A stretch of DNA of 9,523 nt from an uncultured Flavobacteriales bacterium (lineage in GTDB: Bacteria > Bacteroidota > Bacteroidia > Flavobacteriales_E > Vicingaceae), in NCBI GenBank assembly GCA_937901255.1, contig CALCHN010000002.1:1-9523 (forward strand). The letters run 5' to 3'. A model generated the notes under the pieces. The model was not told where the DNA came from. It ran no database searches and saw only the letters and a program-made list of their open reading frames with translations. Both the position numbers and the translations under genes were made by a program. Shown piece after piece: positions 1-6,278 of the stretch. Each line of letters opens with the position of its first letter. Position 1 is the stretch's first letter.

Positions 1-317
1 TCTTCTCTTTGTGAATCTCCTCCTATATATTTTGAATAATCATACTTAAAATTATGAACCTTGTTAAAATCTTGAATATACTCTTCTCTAGATTTTGTTT
101 TATGTTTATTCATTTTTACTTTGGCGCATTCAGGGCATCCATTGCCTACACTATGGTTATAAGGAGCTTGTTCAAATTTACCATGTTTATGGCAGATTAT
201 CGTACTTTTAGTTTTAGCAGTTATATACTCAAATTCAGAGTAATCGTAAGTACCTACCCCGTGAGTCGCATTAAACCTTTTTATATATTCTTCTCTCATA
301 TCTTGTATTTTTATCAT
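1..317 (-). CDS. Zinc-site repeat protein, DUF723-like (3' end beyond window)
   Basis: Reading leftward from the ATG at 315-317 the frame stays open for 105 codons to the window edge, so the C-terminus is missing. Two tandem copies of one module are visible. Copy 1 begins REEYIKRF (residues 8-15), carries YDYS (24-27), then C42-x2-H45-G, and closes with C61-P-x-C64, a CxxH...CxxC set expected to bind zinc. Copy 2 begins REEYIQDF (77-84) with YDYS at 92-95 and is cut off. The pattern YDYS...C..HG.F.Q.P..H..G.GCP.C is typical of DUF723-like domains, frequent in phage genomes and sometimes joined to homing-endonuclease domains; I recognise it from memory. No nuclease catalytic motif lies in the visible part, so the activity is unknown. 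It has its own promoter and is insulated from the capsid gene by a terminator, like an independently acquired gene. Met7, directly before copy 1, is an alternative start. Confidence 0.8.
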   Translation of the reverse strand, partial: MIKIQDMREEYIKRFNATHGVGTYDYSEFEYITAKTKSTIICHKHGKFEQAPYNHSVGNGCPECAKVKMNKHKTKSREEYIQDFNKVHNFKYDYSKYIGGDSQRE

Positions 318-321
318 ATAG

Positions 322-352
322 CAAAGATATGTAAAATAAATACAATAAACAA
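322..352 (-). promoter_or_regulatory. Bacteroidota-type promoter of the zinc-site repeat gene
   Basis: Read on the minus strand, TTG (352-350) is followed by a 20-base spacer and TATCTTTG (329-322), an exact match to the Bacteroides -7 consensus TAnnTTTG with a -33 TTG. Only four bases (CTAT) separate the -7 box from the ATG at 317, so transcription should begin at or almost at the start codon. It lies just after the terminator behind the capsid gene, as expected for a new transcription unit. The promoter at 3313-3343 has exactly the same spacing. The sequence match is direct; the activity is inferred. Confidence 0.6.
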
Positions 353-373
353 GTAAATTAGTAAAAATTTATA

Positions 374-410
374 TAAACAAAAAGGAAGTAAGATTTTTCC
401 TACTTCCTTT
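374..410 (-). terminator. Intrinsic terminator behind the capsid gene
   Basis: Bases 381-390 (AAAGGAAGTA) and 401-410 (TACTTCCTTT) are perfect 10-base inverted complements around a 10-base loop. On the minus strand the hairpin runs straight into a T-rich tract (TTTTTGTTT, about 383-375), the layout of a rho-independent terminator. It starts 26 bases past the capsid stop codon and would end the head-gene transcript before the next promoter. On the plus strand the following sequence is less T-rich and no plus-strand gene precedes it. Confidence 0.85.
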
Positions 411-436
411 CCTATTTTAAATTGGTTAGTTATCTA

Positions 437-2125
437 CTATTTGAAACCTTGCCTTTGAGAAGGGTCTAGTTCAATCATTACAAACCTCGATGGATCCCGT
501 AAAAATAATGCACAATTGTTGAAAGCCCAGTATTCTTCGCCCATAAACTTACCAGATGAAACGATATCTGAGGCTCTCTCTGAACTGTAACGTCCATTTT
601 GTTTACCCCAGTACATGAAGTCACCTTCTGGCTTGATTAGATAAAGGTTAGCGTTGTCATTTCCTCCGTCTACCAAAGTAGTTCCTCTAGGGATATCTTT
701 GTTGTTAGAGTACTGAGAATCCATAGCATCCCAAATAATCATTGAGTAAGCTGTGTGATCGTAACCTTCTCCATGAGCACCAGATAAAAGCCTGTCAGTC
801 ATGTGCATCCTGTTAAGGGAAGTATCTTCTATAATTTCAACGTTTCCTATATCTTTTAGGAATACTTGTGTAAACCTTACAGGAGCCATTGTTAGATTAT
901 ATAAATCTCCTGAAACTGGATTTTTAGGAAGTATCCTATCTGCTCCCAAGAATGGAGCAAGATTAGCTACTTGTGCGTCAATCTCATCTTTGAATATCTC
1001 TAGAACGTTATCAAAAGCTCTTGAACCACATTTGAATTTAATTCTTCTTTCTATTCTTGGCTTATCAGGGTTTCCTCTGAATACGTAATCAGCAGCTTCT
1101 TTGATGTGTTCTCTTGTGATTCCACCTCTTTTAGCATAAGGTATTACTTTACCTCTTCTTAGTTGATGCCATAGACCTTCGTTATATCTTACGTAACCGT
1201 TTTGTAATTTTACTGTTCCGGCTCTTTGGAATAATAGTGAGTTAGCTGTTAGTTTATCTAAGTACTTGAATACAAGGAATTGCATTGTAGCACCGATTCT
1301 TTGAGTACCGTTGATTGGTTTTCCAGATTTATCTAAATCCATCATAACCATAAGTTCTCCCATTTTGTCAGCCTCAGACCTTAATTGATCCATCCATTTA
1401 CTAGATTGTAGTAAAGCACCACCTAAGTTAACAGAGTCAGCTTTACCAGTAACATAAGATTCAACCCCTCTTACAGAACCTAATTTGAATTCTGCTGTTT
1501 GGTAAGCTGTAGTTTCTGGAACTTGTACTTTTGCAAGTTGAGTACCATATTCAGCTACACCATGACCTGACTCGAAGTATTGGATACCTTTTCCTAGTAA
1601 ATAGCTTGGATACCAAGTATCTCTATTATTTGTATTAAGAGTCATTACGTGTTCAAACCCATCAGCGTTTGCCAATACAGGTTCTACATCTGTTACAACT
1701 ATCTCTAGTCCAAACATTCCGTCTGCTGTTATAGTTGTGCCGGGAGCAAGCTCTTTGTTTAAGGTAATTTTAAATACCCCGCCGTCATAACCTGCGTGTG
1801 TTTGGTCGCTGTGGTCAGCAACTGTAATCATTTCTGTCTCTTGCTCAATTGGCATGTCATAGGTAAAAGAACCTTCCCATCCATTTACTTCTAAAACAGA
1901 TTTGCTTTTTAAAAGTTCTTCGTAGATAGGGTATTTTCCTACGGTTTGTTGCCCGAAGAAAGATTGAAGACCCATATGGTTTTTCATAGGATCCTCGTGA
2001 TACCACTGTACCAGAGTAGGGTAATCCATATAACCCTGAAATCCTTTTATATCCTTAGCCTTCATGGTTCCAATCACTTGGTCACCATTTCGGTTAACAA
2101 TAAAGTTTTGTGAATTTACGCTCAT
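437..2125 (-). CDS. Probable major capsid protein
   Basis: This 562-residue protein has the size and position of an HK97-fold major capsid protein, last in the block after TerL, portal and the scaffold-like gene and directly before a strong terminator. The layout is compatible with that fold: an N-terminal arm (1-75), a glycine-rich stretch GWEGSFTYDMP (82-92) where the extended E-loop might lie, a possible extra domain rich in beta and turn residues (about 115-200), a helical stretch with many charged residues (238-300) as a spine-helix candidate, and a hydrophobic beta-rich end (530-555) that could finish the P domain. No signal peptide or membrane segment is seen. The ATG at 2125 follows the upstream stop by 37 bases with an A-rich leader and no Shine-Dalgarno; the stop is TAG. 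G+C looks somewhat higher than in the neighbours, as in highly expressed genes. The identity rests mostly on context; another abundant head protein is the main alternative. Confidence 0.75.
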   Translation of the reverse strand: MSVNSQNFIVNRNGDQVIGTMKAKDIKGFQGYMDYPTLVQWYHEDPMKNHMGLQSFFGQQTVGKYPIYEELLKSKSVLEVNGWEGSFTYDMPIEQETEMITVADHSDQTHAGYDGGVFKITLNKELAPGTTITADGMFGLEIVVTDVEPVLANADGFEHVMTLNTNNRDTWYPSYLLGKGIQYFESGHGVAEYGTQLAKVQVPETTAYQTAEFKLGSVRGVESYVTGKADSVNLGGALLQSSKWMDQLRSEADKMGELMVMMDLDKSGKPINGTQRIGATMQFLVFKYLDKLTANSLLFQRAGTVKLQNGYVRYNEGLWHQLRRGKVIPYAKRGGITREHIKEAADYVFRGNPDKPRIERRIKFKCGSRAFDNVLEIFKDEIDAQVANLAPFLGADRILPKNPVSGDLYNLTMAPVRFTQVFLKDIGNVEIIEDTSLNRMHMTDRLLSGAHGEGYDHTAYSMIIWDAMDSQYSNNKDIPRGTTLVDGGNDNANLYLIKPEGDFMYWGKQNGRYSSERASDIVSSGKFMGEEYWAFNNCALFLRDPSRFVMIELDPSQRQGFK

Positions 2126-2162
2126 AGTTTGTTTTTAAATTGTATTAGTATTAGTTATTGAT
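2126..2162 (-). promoter_or_regulatory. A-rich translation leader of the capsid gene
   Basis: This 37-base gap contains no Shine-Dalgarno sequence and no TAnnTTTG promoter. Just before the ATG it reads TTTAAAAACAAACT, with A at -3 and a run of A at -7 to -11. In Bacteroidota, A-rich upstream bases rather than anti-Shine-Dalgarno pairing favour initiation, so this is a plausible strong translation start on a transcript shared with the scaffold-like gene. Confidence 0.4.
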
Positions 2163-3308
2163 TTATTTTTTAAACACCATTCCTTCAAATGGATTCTTTT
2201 TACCCTTCTCTTCTTCTGTTTCTGAATTTGCGAAGTCTTTATCTTTATGACTTGTTTTTGAAACCAATTTTATTGTTCTAAGGTTATTTTCGTTTACTTT
2301 TTTTGCGCCGTTGAATTTTAAAAATCCTTCTTCGTCTTCCAACATGTAAACTAATTTAGCTAGTTTTTCAGGATTCTCTTTGGCTTGATTTATCAGTTGG
2401 TCTAGTTTAGTTACTCCACCTTTTTCTTTTTTAGTAATAGAATCTAAAAATCTTCTTGAAGTGGTATCCTTTAAATTAAACCTTTTAAATTGCTCGGATA
2501 ATTCTTTTTTAAGAGATTTTTGTTTTTCCATCTCCTCGGCAACCAGCCTTTCTTGCTCTTTAGCTTTATTATCTATTAAGGATTTATAAGATTTATTTAT
2601 ATTGTCTATAACCCTTCTTGATTTTTCGTCTAGTACAAAGTTCTTTTTGTCTGCTGCTATTTGAGTTTGTATAGCGTCATCCGACATTCCTTGGCTCCTA
2701 TACTGCTCTGATAAAAGCCACGCTTGAACTTTTTCGTTCTCTAAGTCTAAATCTCTGAGCGGGTGAACCATCTCAGCTTCGTATTGAAGTAGCTCTTTTA
2801 TATCCCCGCCTTTTTTCTTTATATCAATAAGTTTAAGGGTATCTTCGTCTAATCCGTCGATATCAAGGTACTTTGATTTTCTCTCTTCATCTATGATCCC
2901 CTTTTGTACTTCTTTTATCTGTAAGAACTTTTCTTTATCTAAAGATTCTAATTCAGATAGTTTTTTCTCTTCCCCGTCTATTTCAACTACTGCATCTTGC
3001 CACTCTCCACTATCTATATAATCTCTTAAGAGTTCTGTATAAACAGAATTATTTGGTTCTACTTTTTTTGGAGTTTCAACTTGCTCGTCTTCTTCCTCGG
3101 TTACTTGCTCGGTGGAATCTTGTTGTTCCTCCTCTTGCTCTTCAACAACCTCTTTTTTAGGTTTTTCTTCGACTACTTCTCCTGAAAGAGTTTTTTTAAT
3201 CTGTTCTCCTAAATCGTCTTCTTTTTCGATTTGTTCTGCTTCTATCTCTATATTAGGAAAGAAATCAGCCATAGAAAGAACCGGATCTTGGTTTTTTTGG
3301 TTTTGCAT
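2163..3308 (-). CDS. Probable capsid scaffolding protein
   Basis: This 381-residue, highly charged protein sits between the portal and capsid genes, the usual scaffold position. Residues 20-80 are strongly acidic and low in complexity (runs such as EEQEEEQQ and EEEDEQ). Residues 85-235 alternate charged and leucine-rich stretches, 235-275 are a likely coiled coil (KAKEQERLVAEEMEKQK), and the end is lysine-rich. An acidic, helical, elongated protein with a basic tail fits scaffolds, which bind the inner face of the capsid shell during assembly and then leave. I see no serine-protease motif, so it does not look like a protease-scaffold fusion. No homologous family is recognised; function is inferred from position and composition. 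The frame opens at ATG 3308, four bases after a promoter -7 box. Met13 (3270-3272), preceded by a very A-rich stretch, could be the true start. Confidence 0.65.
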   Translation of the reverse strand: MQNQKNQDPVLSMADFFPNIEIEAEQIEKEDDLGEQIKKTLSGEVVEEKPKKEVVEEQEEEQQDSTEQVTEEEDEQVETPKKVEPNNSVYTELLRDYIDSGEWQDAVVEIDGEEKKLSELESLDKEKFLQIKEVQKGIIDEERKSKYLDIDGLDEDTLKLIDIKKKGGDIKELLQYEAEMVHPLRDLDLENEKVQAWLLSEQYRSQGMSDDAIQTQIAADKKNFVLDEKSRRVIDNINKSYKSLIDNKAKEQERLVAEEMEKQKSLKKELSEQFKRFNLKDTTSRRFLDSITKKEKGGVTKLDQLINQAKENPEKLAKLVYMLEDEEGFLKFNGAKKVNENNLRTIKLVSKTSHKDKDFANSETEEEKGKKNPFEGMVFKK

Positions 3309-3312
3309 GGTA

Positions 3313-3343
3313 CAAATATATTAATGTTATGTTAAATTCGCAA
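3313..3343 (-). promoter_or_regulatory. Bacteroidota-type promoter for scaffold-like and capsid genes
   Basis: On the minus strand TTG (3343-3341), a 20-base spacer and TATATTTG (3320-3313) match the Bacteroides -33 and -7 elements. The -7 box ends four bases (TACC) before the ATG at 3308. It lies in the largest gap of the head block (105 bases) and would give the scaffold-like and capsid genes, whose products are needed in hundreds of copies, a transcript separate from portal and terminase. Spacing is identical to the promoter at 322-352. Confidence 0.6.
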
Positions 3344-3377
3344 TTTGGTTATTTCAATAAAATATTGTTATAAAATT

Positions 3378-3396
3378 TACTAACCTAATCTTAGTA
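3378..3396 (-). repeat. Short AT-rich inverted repeat after the portal gene
   Basis: TACTAA (3378-3383) and TTAGTA (3391-3396) are perfect complements around a 7-base loop. On the minus strand the repeat lies about 17 bases past the portal stop and is followed by AATTTTATAAC. It might attenuate read-through from portal, but the stem is only six bases with a single G-C pair and there is no long T-tract, so this is a weak candidate. The rest of the 3309-3413 gap holds the promoter and nothing else I can name. Confidence 0.25.
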
Positions 3397-3413
3397 GTTA
3401 CTTTTTTTATTAA

Positions 3414-6221
3414 TTAGTTCTTATTTATTATAGAAGTGAAGTTTTTAGACTGAATATCTTTCTCTTTTAGTCTTAGCTCTTTAGCTTTTAGCCCTAATTC
3501 TTTTAAAGCTAAGCTGTGAGAAAAAGAATCTTGTTGTATCTTTCTATCTACTTCTTTTGATTTTATAGCAGCGTCTTCTCTATTCTCCTGAGTTTTGGAA
3601 GCTATATCAGCTTGTTTAACTAAATAATCTAGTTTACTATTATCAGCGTCATTGTCAATAGCCCGGCCTAACGATTCAATTTTTTCTACTTCTATCTTAT
3701 TAATTCTATCAAGCTCTCTTTGCTCATTTTCATTTGCTAGTTTCATAGCTTCTTTTCTTTCTTCGGACTCTACTTGCTTATTAACAAGATCTTGTTCGTG
3801 TGCTCTCTGTGCTTGTTGAGCTGCCTCTGCCTTCTTAGAAGCTTCTTTTGCTATGTGAACTACCTCTGTCATAGTATCAGAATTCCAAAGCTGTGTAAAG
3901 GCTTCTAAATCGTTTGTAAGAGTATTGTTTTGAGTGAATATTTGTTTAAGTTGCTCTATCCTCTTTTTATCTTTGCTGGAAACATGTGGTACTACTCCTA
4001 AGTGTCTTAAAGGGAATAACTCTCCATCTTCTTGCATTATATCTAGGAAATAATGATCTCCATCTGAATTTCTATATATTGTAGTGGAATCTTTACCATT
4101 TGCTTGGCAATACTGTGCTACAGATAAGTGGACATCTTTATCTTTTGCTCTTGCCACTGTTACTTTATCAAATATAGGGCTTATTTGAGCGTAAGAAGCT
4201 TGGGCTCCTTGTTGTACTCCCTCTGATGTGAGGTATTTATTAGGTTGTCCTAGTAGTTGAGGTGTTATACCAATTTGCTCTAAAGCAAGTTGTTTGTACT
4301 TTTCGGCTAGTGCCATTCTATATTCTACCTGAGAACCGTATGTTAAGTCTTGTCTTATAAATGAGTTGAAATGTTGTTGATTACCTATATTTTGTTTAGA
4401 CATATCAACAGGTACTAAGCCTAAATTTTTGGCTAAGTCTCTCATTTCAATTAAGGCTTCCTCTGAATTTTTATCTTCTTTAAATTCGTCTGGAAGATAA
4501 TTTATATCCATAAGAAAAAATAATCCTATTTCTTTTTCAAGTATGTTCCAGTTTTGGTTCATACATATATTTACCATTTGTTGGTATGGCCTTAACTTTA
4601 AAGCTATAGAATTATCTATGATACCCGTAACTGGTAGTTTAAAATCATATACATTACTATCGCTGCCTTTTATCTGGAAATCTAAGGGCTCTACAAAATA
4701 TAGATCTTTATCTAATCTTGAATTTGTATTGTTTATTTTTATAAAACTATATATCTCTGGATGGTAAGTATATACAATTGTATCTATATAGTCTTCTAAT
4801 TTATCTTTTTTCTGGGCTTTTTCTATTTCTTCTAGAGATACAGATCTTAGTTTTTTTATTTCGTATTTCTTAATAAATTCGGAAAGTAAATCATCTGTTA
4901 CAATTTCTTGTAATATAGTTCCATTATCGTCTTCAAATGTTAGTAAACCTATTCTCTTATAAGCTCTGAAATAACCTTCTGTTACCTGTAATACATCACT
5001 TCTAACATCTATATCATCCCTCATGTTAGATGCATAGTGGCTTCCTAAATAGGTTTCATTCTGTCTTGATGGTAACCAAGAGTCATATACTTCTGTAGAC
5101 CCATCTGCTTTAGTTATATGTCTCTCCCCTAGTGGTGTTCCAAAAGCAGATTCAAACTGTTTTAGAAGATCATGGTCGTAATGATTCTCAAACGGTACAA
5201 TATGTGTATCAGCTCCAAATCCTCTCTCTAAGGCTGCCATTCCATCTTTAGGAGCGTCAGAATCAGAGTCGTATTCATTTTGGTTGTAGTAGTTAGATAA
5301 GTTTTCTTGTTCTTTTGCGGATAATAAATATCCATATCTGTTTATAATATCCGAAGGTGAAAAGAAATGTATCCTTCCTACATGTTCACCATCTTGTGGG
5401 TATTTGGCATTTACGTCTTGTGAGAAGAACGTGTTTAGTGGAGACCACCTTTCTATATCATAACTATCATATCCTATTTTATAATGCCTAAAAAATCTTC
5501 CTGTAAGAAGGAAATCTATCATTTCCTCTCTATCCTTTTCGTCTAAGTAAAACCTCTTTGTGTCTTCTTCTAAAGTATTCTCTGCCCATTCTGTAGCTAA
5601 AACTTTGAAGTTTTTACTCATGAACCCGTCAATTTCATCCGGGGTTAAAGCTTGTCTGTTAGCTTCTAAATTTTGTATATATGCTTGCTGTTCTTCTTCT
5701 GATTGAAAGTCTTGTTTAAAAGGATTTACACCTTTCTGTAATAATAGTTTTTGTAGCTCTATACTAAACTCTTCTTGGGCAAACTGTTGTATTTTTAAAG
5801 TCTTTTCTCTTATAAACTCGTTTGTAGAGTACTCATCTATTGAATCTACCCTATACTCATCTTTAAAATCTGTATAAGTGCCAACTAAAGTATTTATAAT
5901 TATACCTATTATATCGTAGTGTTTTAGAAAAGTAGGTATCCCGTATTCTTCTCGTATGGCCTGTATGTCTTTTGTAAATTCTGGTAGGTCTTGAAATCCG
6001 GCATCAACATAATTTAGACGACCCTCTATCATTTTATAATACTGCCTGAATTGAAGATTCTTTGAGAGTTGTTGCTCTCCTACCCTTTCTATAGCATCTA
6101 CAACTGCCTTTTTCCATTTTTTGCCTTTCTTACTATCTGGTAGTGCTGTAGGTGGTAGAGACGCTGCTACATCTGAATTTCCTATTCCGTTATAATATGC
6201 GTGTAAGTCGTTAAATGCCAT
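3414..6221 (-). CDS. Portal protein
   Basis: The portal forms the ring at one capsid vertex through which DNA enters and leaves; it nucleates assembly and docks the terminase. The best evidence is GITPQLLGQP at 651-660, followed by a helical Gln/Ala-rich stretch TSEGVQQGAQASYAQ (665-679); this resembles the conserved G-[IV]-P-P-x-L-L-G core of portal families. The N-terminal half (40-300) includes a helical crown/wing-like region and TGRFFRHYKIGYDSY (240-254). Residues 785-925 are a continuous, highly charged helix rich in K, E, A and Q, resembling the long helical barrel of P22-type portals. At 935 residues it is larger than most portals. TerL lies 57 bases upstream and the scaffold-like gene follows. 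The ATG at 6221 has an A-rich leader (AACAATACAAA) and no Shine-Dalgarno; the stop is TAA. A minor head protein is a much less likely alternative. Confidence 0.88.
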   Translation of the reverse strand: MAFNDLHAYYNGIGNSDVAASLPPTALPDSKKGKKWKKAVVDAIERVGEQQLSKNLQFRQYYKMIEGRLNYVDAGFQDLPEFTKDIQAIREEYGIPTFLKHYDIIGIIINTLVGTYTDFKDEYRVDSIDEYSTNEFIREKTLKIQQFAQEEFSIELQKLLLQKGVNPFKQDFQSEEEQQAYIQNLEANRQALTPDEIDGFMSKNFKVLATEWAENTLEEDTKRFYLDEKDREEMIDFLLTGRFFRHYKIGYDSYDIERWSPLNTFFSQDVNAKYPQDGEHVGRIHFFSPSDIINRYGYLLSAKEQENLSNYYNQNEYDSDSDAPKDGMAALERGFGADTHIVPFENHYDHDLLKQFESAFGTPLGERHITKADGSTEVYDSWLPSRQNETYLGSHYASNMRDDIDVRSDVLQVTEGYFRAYKRIGLLTFEDDNGTILQEIVTDDLLSEFIKKYEIKKLRSVSLEEIEKAQKKDKLEDYIDTIVYTYHPEIYSFIKINNTNSRLDKDLYFVEPLDFQIKGSDSNVYDFKLPVTGIIDNSIALKLRPYQQMVNICMNQNWNILEKEIGLFFLMDINYLPDEFKEDKNSEEALIEMRDLAKNLGLVPVDMSKQNIGNQQHFNSFIRQDLTYGSQVEYRMALAEKYKQLALEQIGITPQLLGQPNKYLTSEGVQQGAQASYAQISPIFDKVTVARAKDKDVHLSVAQYCQANGKDSTTIYRNSDGDHYFLDIMQEDGELFPLRHLGVVPHVSSKDKKRIEQLKQIFTQNNTLTNDLEAFTQLWNSDTMTEVVHIAKEASKKAEAAQQAQRAHEQDLVNKQVESEERKEAMKLANENEQRELDRINKIEVEKIESLGRAIDNDADNSKLDYLVKQADIASKTQENREDAAIKSKEVDRKIQQDSFSHSLALKELGLKAKELRLKEKDIQSKNFTSIINKN

Positions 6222-6242
6222 TTTGTATTGTTAAAAATATCA

Positions 6243-6273
6243 CAAAATTAAACATTTTAAACGGTTCTGAAAA
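6243..6273 (-). promoter_or_regulatory. Possible weak promoter ahead of portal
   Basis: In the 57-base gap before the portal, TAATTTTG (6250-6243, minus strand) fits TAnnTTTG, but 20 bases upstream there is TTT rather than TTG. The -7 box ends 21 bases before the portal ATG, leaving a normal short leader. Given the AT content a chance match is plausible; the portal may simply be co-transcribed with terL. Confidence 0.25.
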
Positions 6274-6278
6274 ATTAA

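Noticed and set aside
54..356. 100-codon plus-strand open frame
   Set aside because: It is antisense to the zinc-site repeat gene, which has clear conserved motifs and its own promoter; the plus-strand product is low-complexity and Phe/Ile/Tyr-rich, as expected for antisense of AT-rich coding DNA.
437..439. Possible TAG stop-codon recoding, known in some crAss-like phages
   Set aside because: TAG cleanly ends the capsid gene 26 bases before a terminator, and also ends the 149-residue gene and the gene before it; TGA and TAA end the others. No in-frame TAG interrupts any gene.
2143..2154. Direct repeat TATTAG x2 in the gap before the capsid gene
   Set aside because: Two six-base copies in AT-rich spacer sequence are too short to call an operator or functional repeat.
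3355..3367. CAATA-AAA-TATTG palindrome upstream of the scaffold-like gene
   Set aside because: A five-base AT-rich stem with a three-base loop is expected by chance in such sequence, and nothing else supports an operator there.
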